In this document: positions 36,485 through 44,969 of the stretch, one piece after another
How positions within the stretch are numbered: the first letter of the stretch is position 1
How the letters are laid out: the number at the start of each line of letters is the position of its first letter
Origin: Falsirhodobacter xinxiangensis
Lineage (GTDB): Bacteria > Pseudomonadota > Alphaproteobacteria > Rhodobacterales > Rhodobacteraceae
Reading direction: 5' to 3'
Length of the DNA: 64,000 nucleotides
Assembly (NCBI RefSeq): GCF_004959935.1
Contig: NZ_SMYN01000005.1
Coordinates: 62,001 to 126,000, forward strand
The notes under the pieces: model-generated
Database searches by the model: none
The model's input: the letters and a program-made list of their open reading frames with translations, nothing else
Told to the model about the DNA's origin: nothing
Program-made: the position numbers and the translations under genes

Positions 36485-37650
36485 GCCGCGCCTTTCTGAT
36501 CGTGATGGACAGCGTCGGCATCGGCGGTGCGCCGGATGCCGGGGCGTTCGGCGATGCGGGTGCGAACACGCTGCTGCACATCGCCGCCGAATGCGCGGCG
36601 GGGCGGGCGGATGTGGGGCGGCGCGGTCCGCTTGCGATGCCCGTGCTGGATGGGCTGGGGCTGGGGGCGGCGGTGACGCTGGCCTCGGGCGGTGTGGTGC
36701 CGGGGTTTGCGGCGCGGCCCTCGGGGCTGTGGGGGGCGGCGACGGAAATCTCGCGCGGGAAGGACACGCCTTCGGGGCATTGGGAACTGTCTGGAGTGCC
36801 GGTGCCGTGGGACTGGACCTATTTCCCCGACGCGCCTTTCCCGGATGATCTGGTGGCCGAGGTCTGCCGTCTGGCGGGCACGGACGGCATCCTTGGCAAC
36901 TGCCATTCCGGCGGCATCGCGATCATGGACCGGCTGGGCGAGGAACATCTGCGGACGGGCTGGCCGATCTGCTATACCTCGGCGGACAGCGTGTTCCAGA
37001 TCGCGGCGCATGAGGAGGCGTTCGGTCTGGACCGGCTGCTGGCGCTGTGCGAGGCGCTGGCCCCGACATTGCACGCGATGCGCGTCGGCCGGGTCATCGC
37101 GCGGCCCTTCGCCGGGCAGCCGGGGGCGTTCCAGCGCACGGCCAATCGCCGCGATTATGCCATCGCGCCGCCGGGGGCCACGCTTCTGGATCGGGCGCTG
37201 GCGGCGGGGCGGATGACGCATGCGGTGGGCAAGATCGGCGACATCTTCTCGCATCGCGGGATCGGCAAGCTGCACAAGGGCGCGAACGATGCTGCGCTGG
37301 CGGAGCATCTTTTGCGGCTGGCCTCCGAGGCGGAGGATGGATCGCTGACCTTCGCCAATTTTGTCGAATTCGACAGCCTTTATGGCCACCCCCGCGACGT
37401 TCCGGGATATGCGCGGCATCTGGAATGGTTCGACGCGGTGGCCGGGCGATTGGTCGCGGCGCTGCGGCCGGGCGACATCGCGGTCTTCACCGCCGATCAC
37501 GGCAACGATCCGACGTGGCGCGGCAGCGACCATACGCGCGAACGCGTGCCGGTGCTGGTCGCGGGTGCCAGCGGAGAGTTGGGGCATTGCGCGTTCACCG
37601 ATGTCGCCGCGCTGATCTCCCGCCATCTGGATCTGCCCGATGCGGGTTGA
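36481..37650 (+). CDS. deoB: phosphopentomutase
   Basis: Converts (deoxy)ribose 1-phosphate to the 5-phosphate. The 389-residue alkaline-phosphatase-like metalloenzyme has the N-terminal metal site VMDSVGIGGAPDAGAFGD, the TPSGHWEL loop with the catalytic Thr, and C-terminal metal ligands in FTADHGNDPTWRGSDHTRE. ATG at 36481 overlaps the deoA stop. Its own end overlaps the next gene by 11 bases. Confidence 0.95.
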   Translation: MSRAFLIVMDSVGIGGAPDAGAFGDAGANTLLHIAAECAAGRADVGRRGPLAMPVLDGLGLGAAVTLASGGVVPGFAARPSGLWGAATEISRGKDTPSGHWELSGVPVPWDWTYFPDAPFPDDLVAEVCRLAGTDGILGNCHSGGIAIMDRLGEEHLRTGWPICYTSADSVFQIAAHEEAFGLDRLLALCEALAPTLHAMRVGRVIARPFAGQPGAFQRTANRRDYAIAPPGATLLDRALAAGRMTHAVGKIGDIFSHRGIGKLHKGANDAALAEHLLRLASEAEDGSLTFANFVEFDSLYGHPRDVPGYARHLEWFDAVAGRLVAALRPGDIAVFTADHGNDPTWRGSDHTRERVPVLVAGASGELGHCAFTDVAALISRHLDLPDAG

Positions 37651-38431
37651 ACTGGGGATCGACCTTCTGGGCGCGGCCCCGGCCAGCTTCACCCGCGATC
37701 TGGCACGGCGGCGCAGGATCGACCTGTCGGGGCTGTTCGACGGCGACCGCTATGCCCGCACCGACCCCGAGGCGCGCAAGGCGGCGGCGATCCTGACCCG
37801 TCCCGAGGAATATGCCGCGCTGGCGGTGATCGCCATGGACGCTCGCGATTTCGCCGAACTGCTGCTGACCCCGGATGCAGATGTGCCCGCCTTTCACGAC
37901 CGCATCATCGCCATGCGCGAGGCGGTCCCGGCCAGCCTCGTCGCCACGCCCGAGGGCAAACGCCACGCCATCGCTGCGGCAGAGGCGGGGCTGGACGGCG
38001 TGCTGCTGGACCCGGCACAGGCGGATTTCGCGTGGTGCCTCGATTGCATGCGCGAGGCGGGGCTGCCGGTGATCCTGTCGGCGCGGGCAGGGCTGGACGC
38101 TGCGCTGGCGCTGCAACCCGCGCGTCTGCACCATGTCCCCGCCATCGACGATCCCGCGCTGATGGAACGGCTGGCTGAGGCGGGGGTCATCCTGCACCTG
38201 TCCCCCGCGACCGAAGACTGGAACGCGCCGGGGCCGCTTTTCCACCGCGAGGTGCGCATCACCATCGGCAACGAGGCCCCGGCATGGTTCCCCGCCGATA
38301 CCGAAGACCGGCTGGCCGATGCCCATGACTGGGACGAAGGTGTTTTCGCCAAGCTGGAACGGAATGCCATTGACGCCGCGCTGTGCGATGATACCACCCG
38401 CGCCCGCCTGAAGGAGAAGTGCATTGCTTGA
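37640..38431 (+). CDS. adenosine deaminase-like protein without metal ligands (probable pseudoenzyme)
   Basis: A 263-residue protein whose overall pattern follows adenosine deaminase but is shortened from the usual 320-340. Where active enzymes have HxH (ELHLHLEGA) this reads ELGIDLLGA (residues 4-12). HAGE is replaced by SARA (147-150), the LGHG His region by LHHVP, and STDDP by TIGNEAP (208-214). All zinc ligands and the catalytic Glu are thus gone. Framework segments such as [29 protein letters not shown] and [20 protein letters not shown] are kept. The reading frame is intact and overlaps deoB and upp, so it is translated. It is probably not a deaminase; its role may be regulatory or structural, or it may be decaying. 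Confidence 0.75.
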   Translation: MRVELGIDLLGAAPASFTRDLARRRRIDLSGLFDGDRYARTDPEARKAAAILTRPEEYAALAVIAMDARDFAELLLTPDADVPAFHDRIIAMREAVPASLVATPEGKRHAIAAAEAGLDGVLLDPAQADFAWCLDCMREAGLPVILSARAGLDAALALQPARLHHVPAIDDPALMERLAEAGVILHLSPATEDWNAPGPLFHREVRITIGNEAPAWFPADTEDRLADAHDWDEGVFAKLERNAIDAALCDDTTRARLKEKCIA

Positions 38432-39056
38432 TCACCTGACCGTCGTGACCCACCCGCTGGTCCAGCACAAGCTGACCATCATGCGGAAGAAGGAAACCTC
38501 GACCGGGGGGTTCCGCCGCCTTCTGCGAGAGATCAGCCTGCTGCTGGCATATGAGGTGACGCGCGGGCTGGACATGACCACGACCCGCATCGAAACTCCG
38601 ATGGAGGAGATGGACGCGCCCATTCTCGACGGCAAGAAGCTGGCGCTGATCTCGATCCTGCGGGCGGGGAACGGGCTGCTGGACGGGGTGCTGGAACTGG
38701 TTCCGGCGGCGCGCGTCGGCTTCGTCGGCCTTTACCGCGACCCGGAAACGCTGCTGCCGGTGCAGTATTACTGCAAGGTGCCGGAACAGCTGGAGGACCG
38801 GTTGGTGATCGCGGTCGATCCGATGCTGGCGACGGGCAATTCCTCGGTCGCGGCGATCGACCTGCTGAAGCAGAAGGGCGCGAAGAACATCCGCTTCCTG
38901 TGCCTTCTGGCCTCGCCCGAGGGGATTGCCACGATGAAGGCGGCGCATCCTGATGTGCCGATCATCACAGCATCTGTGGATCGCGAGCTGGACAGCCATG
39001 GATATATTGTCCCGGGACTAGGGGATGCGGGTGATCGCATGTTCGGCACAAAATAA
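38424..39056 (+). CDS. upp: uracil phosphoribosyltransferase
   Basis: Salvages uracil to UMP with PRPP. The 210-residue protein has the PRPP loop [28 protein letters not shown] and the uracil-binding C-terminus [20 protein letters not shown]. The start is a TTG at 38424, seven bases after AAGGAG and inside the end of the preceding gene; no ATG is suitably placed. Last gene of the salvage operon. Confidence 0.94.
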   Translation: MLDHLTVVTHPLVQHKLTIMRKKETSTGGFRRLLREISLLLAYEVTRGLDMTTTRIETPMEEMDAPILDGKKLALISILRAGNGLLDGVLELVPAARVGFVGLYRDPETLLPVQYYCKVPEQLEDRLVIAVDPMLATGNSSVAAIDLLKQKGAKNIRFLCLLASPEGIATMKAAHPDVPIITASVDRELDSHGYIVPGLGDAGDRMFGTK

Positions 39057-39135
39057 CAGTGGACAGGATTCCGCCGCTCGCGCATGATCCCGCCAACTGA
39101 ATAACAGCGGACCGTCGGGCAGGACAGGAACGTGA

Positions 39136-39168
39136 CGCCCCGGCACCTTAGGGTGACCGGGGCGCTTT
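39136..39168 (+). terminator. hairpin terminator candidate after upp
   Basis: CGCCCCGG (39136-39143) pairs with CCGGGGCG (39157-39164), extended by CACC/GGTG inside; followed by CTTTC. It lies between upp and the convergent membrane protein gene. The T-run is poor. Confidence 0.5.
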
Positions 39169-40184
39169 CAGCTTTGGCAGATGGTGGACAGGCCGATCCA
39201 ATCCGCGTCGTCAAGGATCGGCGGGGCGGGCTGGCTGGCGAAGGGGTCGCGGTCGATCAGGCCGCGCGTCGTCTCTCCGCTCGGGTCCAATGCACGGGCA
39301 TAGGGGGTGCTGGGCACCTCGGCCTCGGCAAAGCGGGGCAGCAGGTCGGTGTCGGACACATCGGCGGGCGTCTGCGTGACCAGCGCCTCGGCATAGCCGT
39401 CCAGCGCATCTTGCGGCAGGGTGCCGGTGGTCAGCAGCCTCAGCGTGGCGGCGACGCCCGCATGGCGCAGCAGCGGGCGCAGCGGGTCTTCGGCAGCTGC
39501 GCGGGCGCGTTCGGCAATCGCGTATCCGGCCAGCGGGGCGGGGTTGTCCTGTTGTTCGACCAGGTTGCGCGGCACGAGGATCTGGCGGTTCGGCAGGTGG
39601 ATGGGACGCGTCAGACCCTGCGGGACGACGATGATCTGCACAGGATCGGCGCGGAAGATGCGGGTCGAAAGGTTCGCCGCCGCGCGCCGCCCGAAGGGAT
39701 CGGCGCAGGGGGCGCCGGTCAGATGCACCATCTCGGTCAACGCCATTTCGCCCAGCCGCACGCGGGTCGCCTCCGGCGCCACGGCGATCGTGTGCGACAC
39801 CAGCGCCCCCGGCATCCAGAAGAATCCGCTGAGGACCAGCGCCGTCGCCCCCGCCAGCACCCAATGGCGCAACCGGCCCGGACGCGGGCGCGCCGCCTCC
39901 AGCGCGCCGCGCACGGTGTCCAGCGCGGCCAGCATATATGCGTCCTCGATCTCCAGCGTTTCGGGATCGTTCAGGCCGGGAGAGAACGTGGCGGGCGTCT
40001 TGCCGGGATTGACCCGTTCGACCGCCGGGAGTGACCAATGCGACAGCGCGAATTCGGTCGAAGGGTCGGACAGGATCAGCGATGCCTCGCGGAAGGACAC
40101 GATCACCTCGCGCCCCTCTGCCTCCGGCGTCTCGCGCCAGATGCCCGGACATTCCAGCCTCTGATACTTCTTCAGCGCTGTCAT
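39168..40184 (-). CDS. membrane-anchored protein with a degenerate M48-peptidase-like domain
   Basis: A 338-residue protein. Residues 1-100 are soluble; one membrane helix lies at about 108-126 (WVLAGATALVLSGFFWM). The C-terminal part resembles an M48 zinc peptidase (HLPNRQILVPRNLVE followed by PAPLAGYAIAERARAA), but the HExxH metal motif is replaced by A-E-R-A-R (224-228), so it cannot bind zinc in the usual way. I believe relatives occur across Rhodobacteraceae, but no function is known to me. Start ATG at 40184. The 3' end is convergent with upp. The family match is by eye and could be wrong. Confidence 0.6.
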   Translation of the reverse strand: MTALKKYQRLECPGIWRETPEAEGREVIVSFREASLILSDPSTEFALSHWSLPAVERVNPGKTPATFSPGLNDPETLEIEDAYMLAALDTVRGALEAARPRPGRLRHWVLAGATALVLSGFFWMPGALVSHTIAVAPEATRVRLGEMALTEMVHLTGAPCADPFGRRAAANLSTRIFRADPVQIIVVPQGLTRPIHLPNRQILVPRNLVEQQDNPAPLAGYAIAERARAAAEDPLRPLLRHAGVAATLRLLTTGTLPQDALDGYAEALVTQTPADVSDTDLLPRFAEAEVPSTPYARALDPSGETTRGLIDRDPFASQPAPPILDDADWIGLSTICQS

Positions 40185-40214
40185 GACCTGCCGCGCGTTC
40201 CTGTGACCCAAGGC

Positions 40215-40811
40215 TTAGCGGCTGGCGAGGGCGGGCGCAATCGGATCGCCCACCGCCTCACGCCAATGTCGGCGGCAAAGCGAGACATAGGTCTCGTTTC
40301 CGCCGATCTGCACCTGTTCACCTTCGCGCATGGGTTGATCGTCCGGGCCAAGACGCACGACCATCGTCGCCTTTTTCCCGCAATGGCAGATGGTGCGGAT
40401 TTCCCGCATCTCGTCCGCAAGGGCCAGAAGCGCCGCCGATCCGGGAAACAGCCCGCCGCGGAAATCCACCCGCAACCCATAACACATGACCGGCAGGCGC
40501 AGATCGTCCACCACGCGGGCCAGTTGCCAGACCTGCGTTTCGGTCAGGAACTGCGCCTCGTCAATGAAGATGCAGGCCGGGGGCGGGGCGGCTGCGATGC
40601 GGGCGAAAAGATCGTCGGCGCTGGTGAAGGTTTCGGCGCGTTCGGAAATGCCGATGCGGCTGGCGATGACGCCCATGCCCGATCGGTCGTCCAGCGCGGC
40701 GGTGATCAGCATGACCTCCATCCCGCGTTCGCGGTAATTGTGCGCCGCCTGCAGAAGCAGCGTCGATTTGCCCGCGTTCATGGTGGAGTAGTGGAAATAA
40801 AGCTTCGCCAT
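40215..40811 (-). CDS. tdk: thymidine kinase
   Basis: Type II thymidine kinase of 198 residues. It has the P-loop STMNAGKST, the DEAQFL Walker B with catalytic Glu, the thymidine-binding lasso region, and zinc ligands in ICHCGKKA and SLCRRH. Start ATG at 40811. It is not in the cdd-upp operon but lies close by, on the opposite strand, so pyrimidine salvage genes are clustered over about 6 kb. Confidence 0.93.
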   Translation of the reverse strand: MAKLYFHYSTMNAGKSTLLLQAAHNYRERGMEVMLITAALDDRSGMGVIASRIGISERAETFTSADDLFARIAAAPPPACIFIDEAQFLTETQVWQLARVVDDLRLPVMCYGLRVDFRGGLFPGSAALLALADEMREIRTICHCGKKATMVVRLGPDDQPMREGEQVQIGGNETYVSLCRRHWREAVGDPIAPALASR

Positions 40812-40928
40812 GCCCCCGGATAGCCCAAGGCGCGCCGCAAAGAAAGTGGCCCGCCGCGGAGGCTGCGCGGCGGGCCATAACTCGTGATCCACGGTGTTGA
40901 TCCTACACCGATTCTTCCTGACGGACGG

Positions 40929-42245
40929 TTAATTTGCCCGCTGGCGGCGGGGTGCGCCTGCACCGCCCTGCGGACGCGCGGCGGGCTTGCCCTGCGGCTT
41001 GCGGGCCTGCGGTTTGCCACCCTGCGGCTTTGCGCCCTGCGGCTTGGCACCGGGGCGCGGGCCGCGCTGCTGGCGGTTCTGGCCCGGCTTCGGCGCGGCG
41101 GCCACGACGTCGGCGGCCCAGGGCGCGCCGCCGATGATCTCGATCGGCTTCTTCAGCAGTTTCTCGATATCCTTGAACTCGCCCATTTCCGCCGGGGCGC
41201 AGAAGGCGATGGCGCGGCCTTCGGTGCCGGCCCGCGCCGTCCGCCCGATGCGGTGGACGTAGTTTTCGGCCACGTTCGGCATGTCGTAGTTATAGACATG
41301 CTTCACGCCCGGAATGTCGATCCCGCGCGCGGCGACGTCGGTTGCCACCAGCACTTCGACCGTGCCGTCGCGGAACTCCTGCAGCGTGCGCTCGCGCTGG
41401 TTCTGGGATTTGTTGCCGTGGATCGACCCGGCGGCAAAGCCCCAGCTGACCAGCAGCTTCATCAGCTTCTCCGACCCGTGCTTGGTGCGGCCGAAGACGA
41501 TCGACCGCTCGCCCGGATGTTCCTTGAGGTAACCTTCCAGCAGCTTGGCCTTGTCGCCCTGCGGGGTGAAGTGGACGGCCTGCGTCACCTTGTCGGCGGG
41601 TTTGTTCGGCGGCGAGACCTGAACCTTGACCGGGTTGCGCAGATAGGTGCCTGCCAGTTCTTCGATGTCCTTGGGCATGGTGGCCGAGAACAGCAGCGTC
41701 TGGCGTTTCACCGGGATGAACTTGGCGATCTTGCGCAGGGAATGGATGAAGCCCATGTCCAGCATGTGGTCGGCCTCGTCCAGCACGAGGTAGCCGCACT
41801 GGTCCAGCTTCACATCGCCGCGTTCCAGCAGGTCGATCAGGCGGCCAGGGGTCGCGACCAGAACGTCGGTGCCGCGTGCCAGCTTTTCCGACTGCTTGTT
41901 GATCGACGCGCCGCCGACGACGGTGGTGACCTTTGTCGGCGTGCCCTTGGTGAAGGTCAGCAGGTTTTCGGAAATCTGCGACACCAGTTCCCGCGTCGGT
42001 GCAAGGATCAGCGCGCGGACGTTGCGCGGGCCGGCGGGGTGGTGGATTTCCAGCAGACGGTGCAGCAGGGGCAGGCCGAAGGCGGCGGTCTTGCCCGTGC
42101 CGGTCTGGGCCAGACCCATCAGGTCCGCGCCCTTCATGATATGGGGGATGGCCTGCGCCTGAATCGGCGTCGGCGTGGTCAGTTTGGTGTTGGCAAGGGC
42201 TTTCAGCAGTCGGTCGCTGAGGCCGAGTTCGGCAAATGTCGTCAT
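40929..42245 (-). CDS. rhlE: DEAD-box RNA helicase, RhlE type
   Basis: A 438-residue RNA helicase. Motifs in order: Q-motif (TTPTPIQAQAIP), I (AQTGTGKT), Ia (PTRELVSQI), II (DEAD in VLDEADHML), III (SAT), IV-VI (HGNKSQNQRERTL, ATDVAARGIDI, HRIGRTARAG). The last 65 residues are a basic Gly/Pro/Gln/Lys-rich tail with short KPQG repeats, probably for RNA binding. Start ATG at 42245; 244 bp of GC-rich sequence separate it from divergent purQ, holding a small hairpin (42298-42314) but no gene. Such helicases act in ribosome assembly and cold adaptation. Confidence 0.93.
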   Translation of the reverse strand: MTTFAELGLSDRLLKALANTKLTTPTPIQAQAIPHIMKGADLMGLAQTGTGKTAAFGLPLLHRLLEIHHPAGPRNVRALILAPTRELVSQISENLLTFTKGTPTKVTTVVGGASINKQSEKLARGTDVLVATPGRLIDLLERGDVKLDQCGYLVLDEADHMLDMGFIHSLRKIAKFIPVKRQTLLFSATMPKDIEELAGTYLRNPVKVQVSPPNKPADKVTQAVHFTPQGDKAKLLEGYLKEHPGERSIVFGRTKHGSEKLMKLLVSWGFAAGSIHGNKSQNQRERTLQEFRDGTVEVLVATDVAARGIDIPGVKHVYNYDMPNVAENYVHRIGRTARAGTEGRAIAFCAPAEMGEFKDIEKLLKKPIEIIGGAPWAADVVAAAPKPGQNRQQRGPRPGAKPQGAKPQGGKPQARKPQGKPAARPQGGAGAPRRQRAN

Positions 42246-42489
42246 GTGAACTTTCAAATCGGTTCGGGCCGCAGAGAGGCGGCTGGTTGCAGGCGGAGCG
42301 ACCCGTATGGTCGCGGTGCCCCTGCGTGATCGTGGGAACCTGTTGACCGGCCCTATGGCTGCTCACGCGGCAGCGGGCGTATCGGTTGAGCGTCACATGC
42401 GCGTTCGGGGCCGCAAAGTCAAGCGTTGCCTCTGGCTTCGCGCCGGGGATTGGAGTAATCGGGGCGCAGATTCCCAGCCGGAGCCCGCC

Positions 42490-43155
42490 ATGAAAGCCGC
42501 CGTCATCACCTTTCCCGGTTCCAACTGCGACCGCGACCTTGCCGTGGCGTTCGAAGCCGTCGGGGCCGAGGTGGTCCATGTCTGGCACAAGGATACCGAT
42601 CTGCCCAAGGTGGATGTGGTCGGCATTCCGGGCGGCTTTTCGTTCGGCGATTACCTTCGCTGCGGCGCCATCGCGGCCCGTTCGCCCATCGCGCCCGCAC
42701 TGGCCGCGCATGTGGAACGCGGCGGCTATGCACTGGGCATCTGCAACGGGTTCCAGATCCTGACGGAAACCGGGCTGCTTCCGGGCGCGCTGATGCGCAA
42801 CACCGGGCTGAAATACATCTGCAAGCATGTCGAGCTGCGGGTCGAAACCACGGACAGCGTGTTCACCTCGGGCTATGGCAAGGGGTCGGTCGTGACGGTG
42901 CCGATCGCGCATCACGACGGCAACTATACCGCCGATGCCGAAACGCTGGCCGCGCTGCGCGGCGAAGACCGGATCGCGTTCACCTATGCCGAAAACCCCA
43001 ACGGCGCGATGGAAGACATTGCCGGCATCCTGTCGGCCAACCGCCGCGTGCTGGGCATGATGCCCCACCCCGAACGCGCGCTGGACCCGGTCTTGGGCAG
43101 CGGCGACGGGCGGGCGATGTTCGAAAGCCTGCTTGGCAGGATGGCGCTTGCCTGA
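42490..43155 (+). CDS. purQ: FGAM synthase glutaminase subunit PurQ
   Basis: Class I glutamine amidotransferase subunit (221 residues) supplying ammonia to PurL. It has GGFSFGDYLRCGAIA, the nucleophile Cys in LGICNGFQ, and the His/Glu pair in MMPHPERA. Start ATG at 42490; the open frame upstream has no ribosome site. It lies 22 kb from purS, although these are often adjacent. The following sensor kinase gene starts 46 bp after its stop. Confidence 0.95.
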   Translation: MKAAVITFPGSNCDRDLAVAFEAVGAEVVHVWHKDTDLPKVDVVGIPGGFSFGDYLRCGAIAARSPIAPALAAHVERGGYALGICNGFQILTETGLLPGALMRNTGLKYICKHVELRVETTDSVFTSGYGKGSVVTVPIAHHDGNYTADAETLAALRGEDRIAFTYAENPNGAMEDIAGILSANRRVLGMMPHPERALDPVLGSGDGRAMFESLLGRMALA

Positions 43156-43201
43156 TCCCGGCAAGGTTGAGGGCGCCCCGGCGCCCGATTATCCTGCCGC
43201 C

Positions 43202-44962
43202 ATGACAGTGCGGGACGAAACGGATGACGAGGAGAAGAAGCCGGGAATTTCCTGGCGGCTCCGGCTCATCATCGGGGGTCTTCTGCTGGTCGCCATCGCC
43301 ACCGTTCTGGTGACGAACCGCTGGATGTCGGAACGCTTCACCGACACGACGCGCAGCCGGGCCGAGGTGCGACTGGCGCTTTATTCCGGCAACATGCTGT
43401 CCGAGCTTCAGCGGAATTCGGTCGTGCCGCTGCTTCTGTCGCGGGATGCCTCGCTGATCGGGGCGCTGGCCTCTGACGATTTCTCGGCCACGTCGCAGCG
43501 GCTGATCTCGTTCCAGACGGAAATCGGCGCGGCGTCGCTGTCGCTGCTGGACATCGACGGCAAGGTCGTGGGCGCGACCAACCGCAACATCCTTGGCACC
43601 ACCTATCGCAACGAGCGTTTCTTCGTCGAAGCGATGCGCGACAACGAAACCGTCTTCACCGCCACGCAGCGCGAGGGGGGCGGCTACGATTTCACCTATT
43701 CCCGCGCGGTGATGCAGGACAACCGGATCATCGGCGTCGTCGCGGTGGCGGTCGATCTGATGAAATACGAACGCGCCTGGGCCGGTTTGCAGGATGCGGT
43801 GCTGGTCACCGACAGCGACGGCATCGTGATCCTTGCGACCGAGCCGCGCTGGCGCGGACTGGAGCTGTCTCAGGCGCTGGCGGTGCAGGACCCGCCCTCG
43901 GCCATCCGGCGGGCGTTCCAGTTCACCGCCGACTGGGCGCAGGACCCCCCCGACGCCTATCTGGGCGGCGAGGGCGTTTTGCGGACCGATGCCCGCGTGC
44001 CGTTCCGCGGCTGGCGGCTCGTGACCTTCACCGCCTATGATTCGGTGCGAGAGCGGGTGAACACCGTCCTTGCGATGGAGATCATGGGTTTCGCGATCCT
44101 GCTGGCGGCGACCTTTTATCTGCTGTCGCGCCGGGCCTGGTCGCAAAGCATGTCGTTTCAGCGGGAATCCGCCGAGCTTCGGATGCTCAACCAAAGATTG
44201 CGACGCGAGATCGCCGAGCGGGAAAAGGTCCAGAAGGATCTGGCCGTGGCGGAAACCACGCTGGCCCAGTCGTCCAAGCTGGCCGCGCTGGGCGAGATGT
44301 CGGCCGCCGTCAGCCACGAGTTGAACCAGCCGCTGGCCGCGATGAAGACCTATCTGGCGGGGGCGCGGCTGCTTCTGCAGCGCAAACGCCCCGAGGAGGC
44401 GATGTCCTCGTTCCAGCGGATCGACGATCTGATCGAGCGGATGGGCGCCATCACCCGGCAGTTGAAATCCTATGCCCGAAAGGGCGGCGAGGCGTTCGAA
44501 CCCGTTGATATGCGCCATTGCGTCTCTGCCGCCCTGTCGATGATGGAGCCGCAGTTGAAGGTCCGGGTGGTGCGGATCAACCGCAGCCTGCCCAAATCCC
44601 CGGTGATGGTTCTTGCCGACCGGTTGCGGCTGGAACAGGTCATCATCAACCTTCTGCGCAACGCGCTGGATGCAACCAAGGCGGTTGCCGACCCGCAGAT
44701 CGACATCGGCGTTTCGGTCGGCAGCAATGCCAGCCTGACCGTGCGGGACAACGGCACGGGCATCGCCGATCTGGAAAACCTGTTCGAGCCGTTCTACACC
44801 ACCAAGAAGCCCGGAGAGGGCGTGGGCCTTGGGCTCGCCATCTCGTCCGGGATCGTCAAGGATCTTGGCGGCAGGCTCACCGCACGAAATGCTGATGGCG
44901 GGGGGGCTGTTTTCGAGGTTCAGTTGCCCCTACTTGGCAACAAGATCGAAGCAGCAGAATGA
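43202..44962 (+). CDS. DctB-like sensor histidine kinase
   Basis: A 586-residue membrane sensor. TM1 at about 20-38 and TM2 at about 290-308 flank a 250-residue periplasmic double-PDC/Cache domain like that of C4-dicarboxylate sensors (LLDIDGKVVGATNRNILGTTY). A coiled coil follows (about 318-355), then the dimerisation helix with H372 (SHELNQPLAAMKTYL) and the ATPase domain (N-box NLLRNALDA, G1 DNGTGI, G2 GVGLGLA). Start ATG at 43202. The regulator gene begins seven bases after its stop. DctB is the best guess; the ligand is not proven and no dctP transport gene is adjacent. Confidence 0.88.
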   Translation: MTVRDETDDEEKKPGISWRLRLIIGGLLLVAIATVLVTNRWMSERFTDTTRSRAEVRLALYSGNMLSELQRNSVVPLLLSRDASLIGALASDDFSATSQRLISFQTEIGAASLSLLDIDGKVVGATNRNILGTTYRNERFFVEAMRDNETVFTATQREGGGYDFTYSRAVMQDNRIIGVVAVAVDLMKYERAWAGLQDAVLVTDSDGIVILATEPRWRGLELSQALAVQDPPSAIRRAFQFTADWAQDPPDAYLGGEGVLRTDARVPFRGWRLVTFTAYDSVRERVNTVLAMEIMGFAILLAATFYLLSRRAWSQSMSFQRESAELRMLNQRLRREIAEREKVQKDLAVAETTLAQSSKLAALGEMSAAVSHELNQPLAAMKTYLAGARLLLQRKRPEEAMSSFQRIDDLIERMGAITRQLKSYARKGGEAFEPVDMRHCVSAALSMMEPQLKVRVVRINRSLPKSPVMVLADRLRLEQVIINLLRNALDATKAVADPQIDIGVSVGSNASLTVRDNGTGIADLENLFEPFYTTKKPGEGVGLGLAISSGIVKDLGGRLTARNADGGGAVFEVQLPLLGNKIEAAE

Positions 44963-44969
44963 GGAATGA

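Noticed and set aside
39050-39115. Direct repeat of AATAACAG(T/C)GGAC after upp
   Set aside because: Only two short copies about 50 bp apart, one spanning the stop codon; no mobile-element features nearby.
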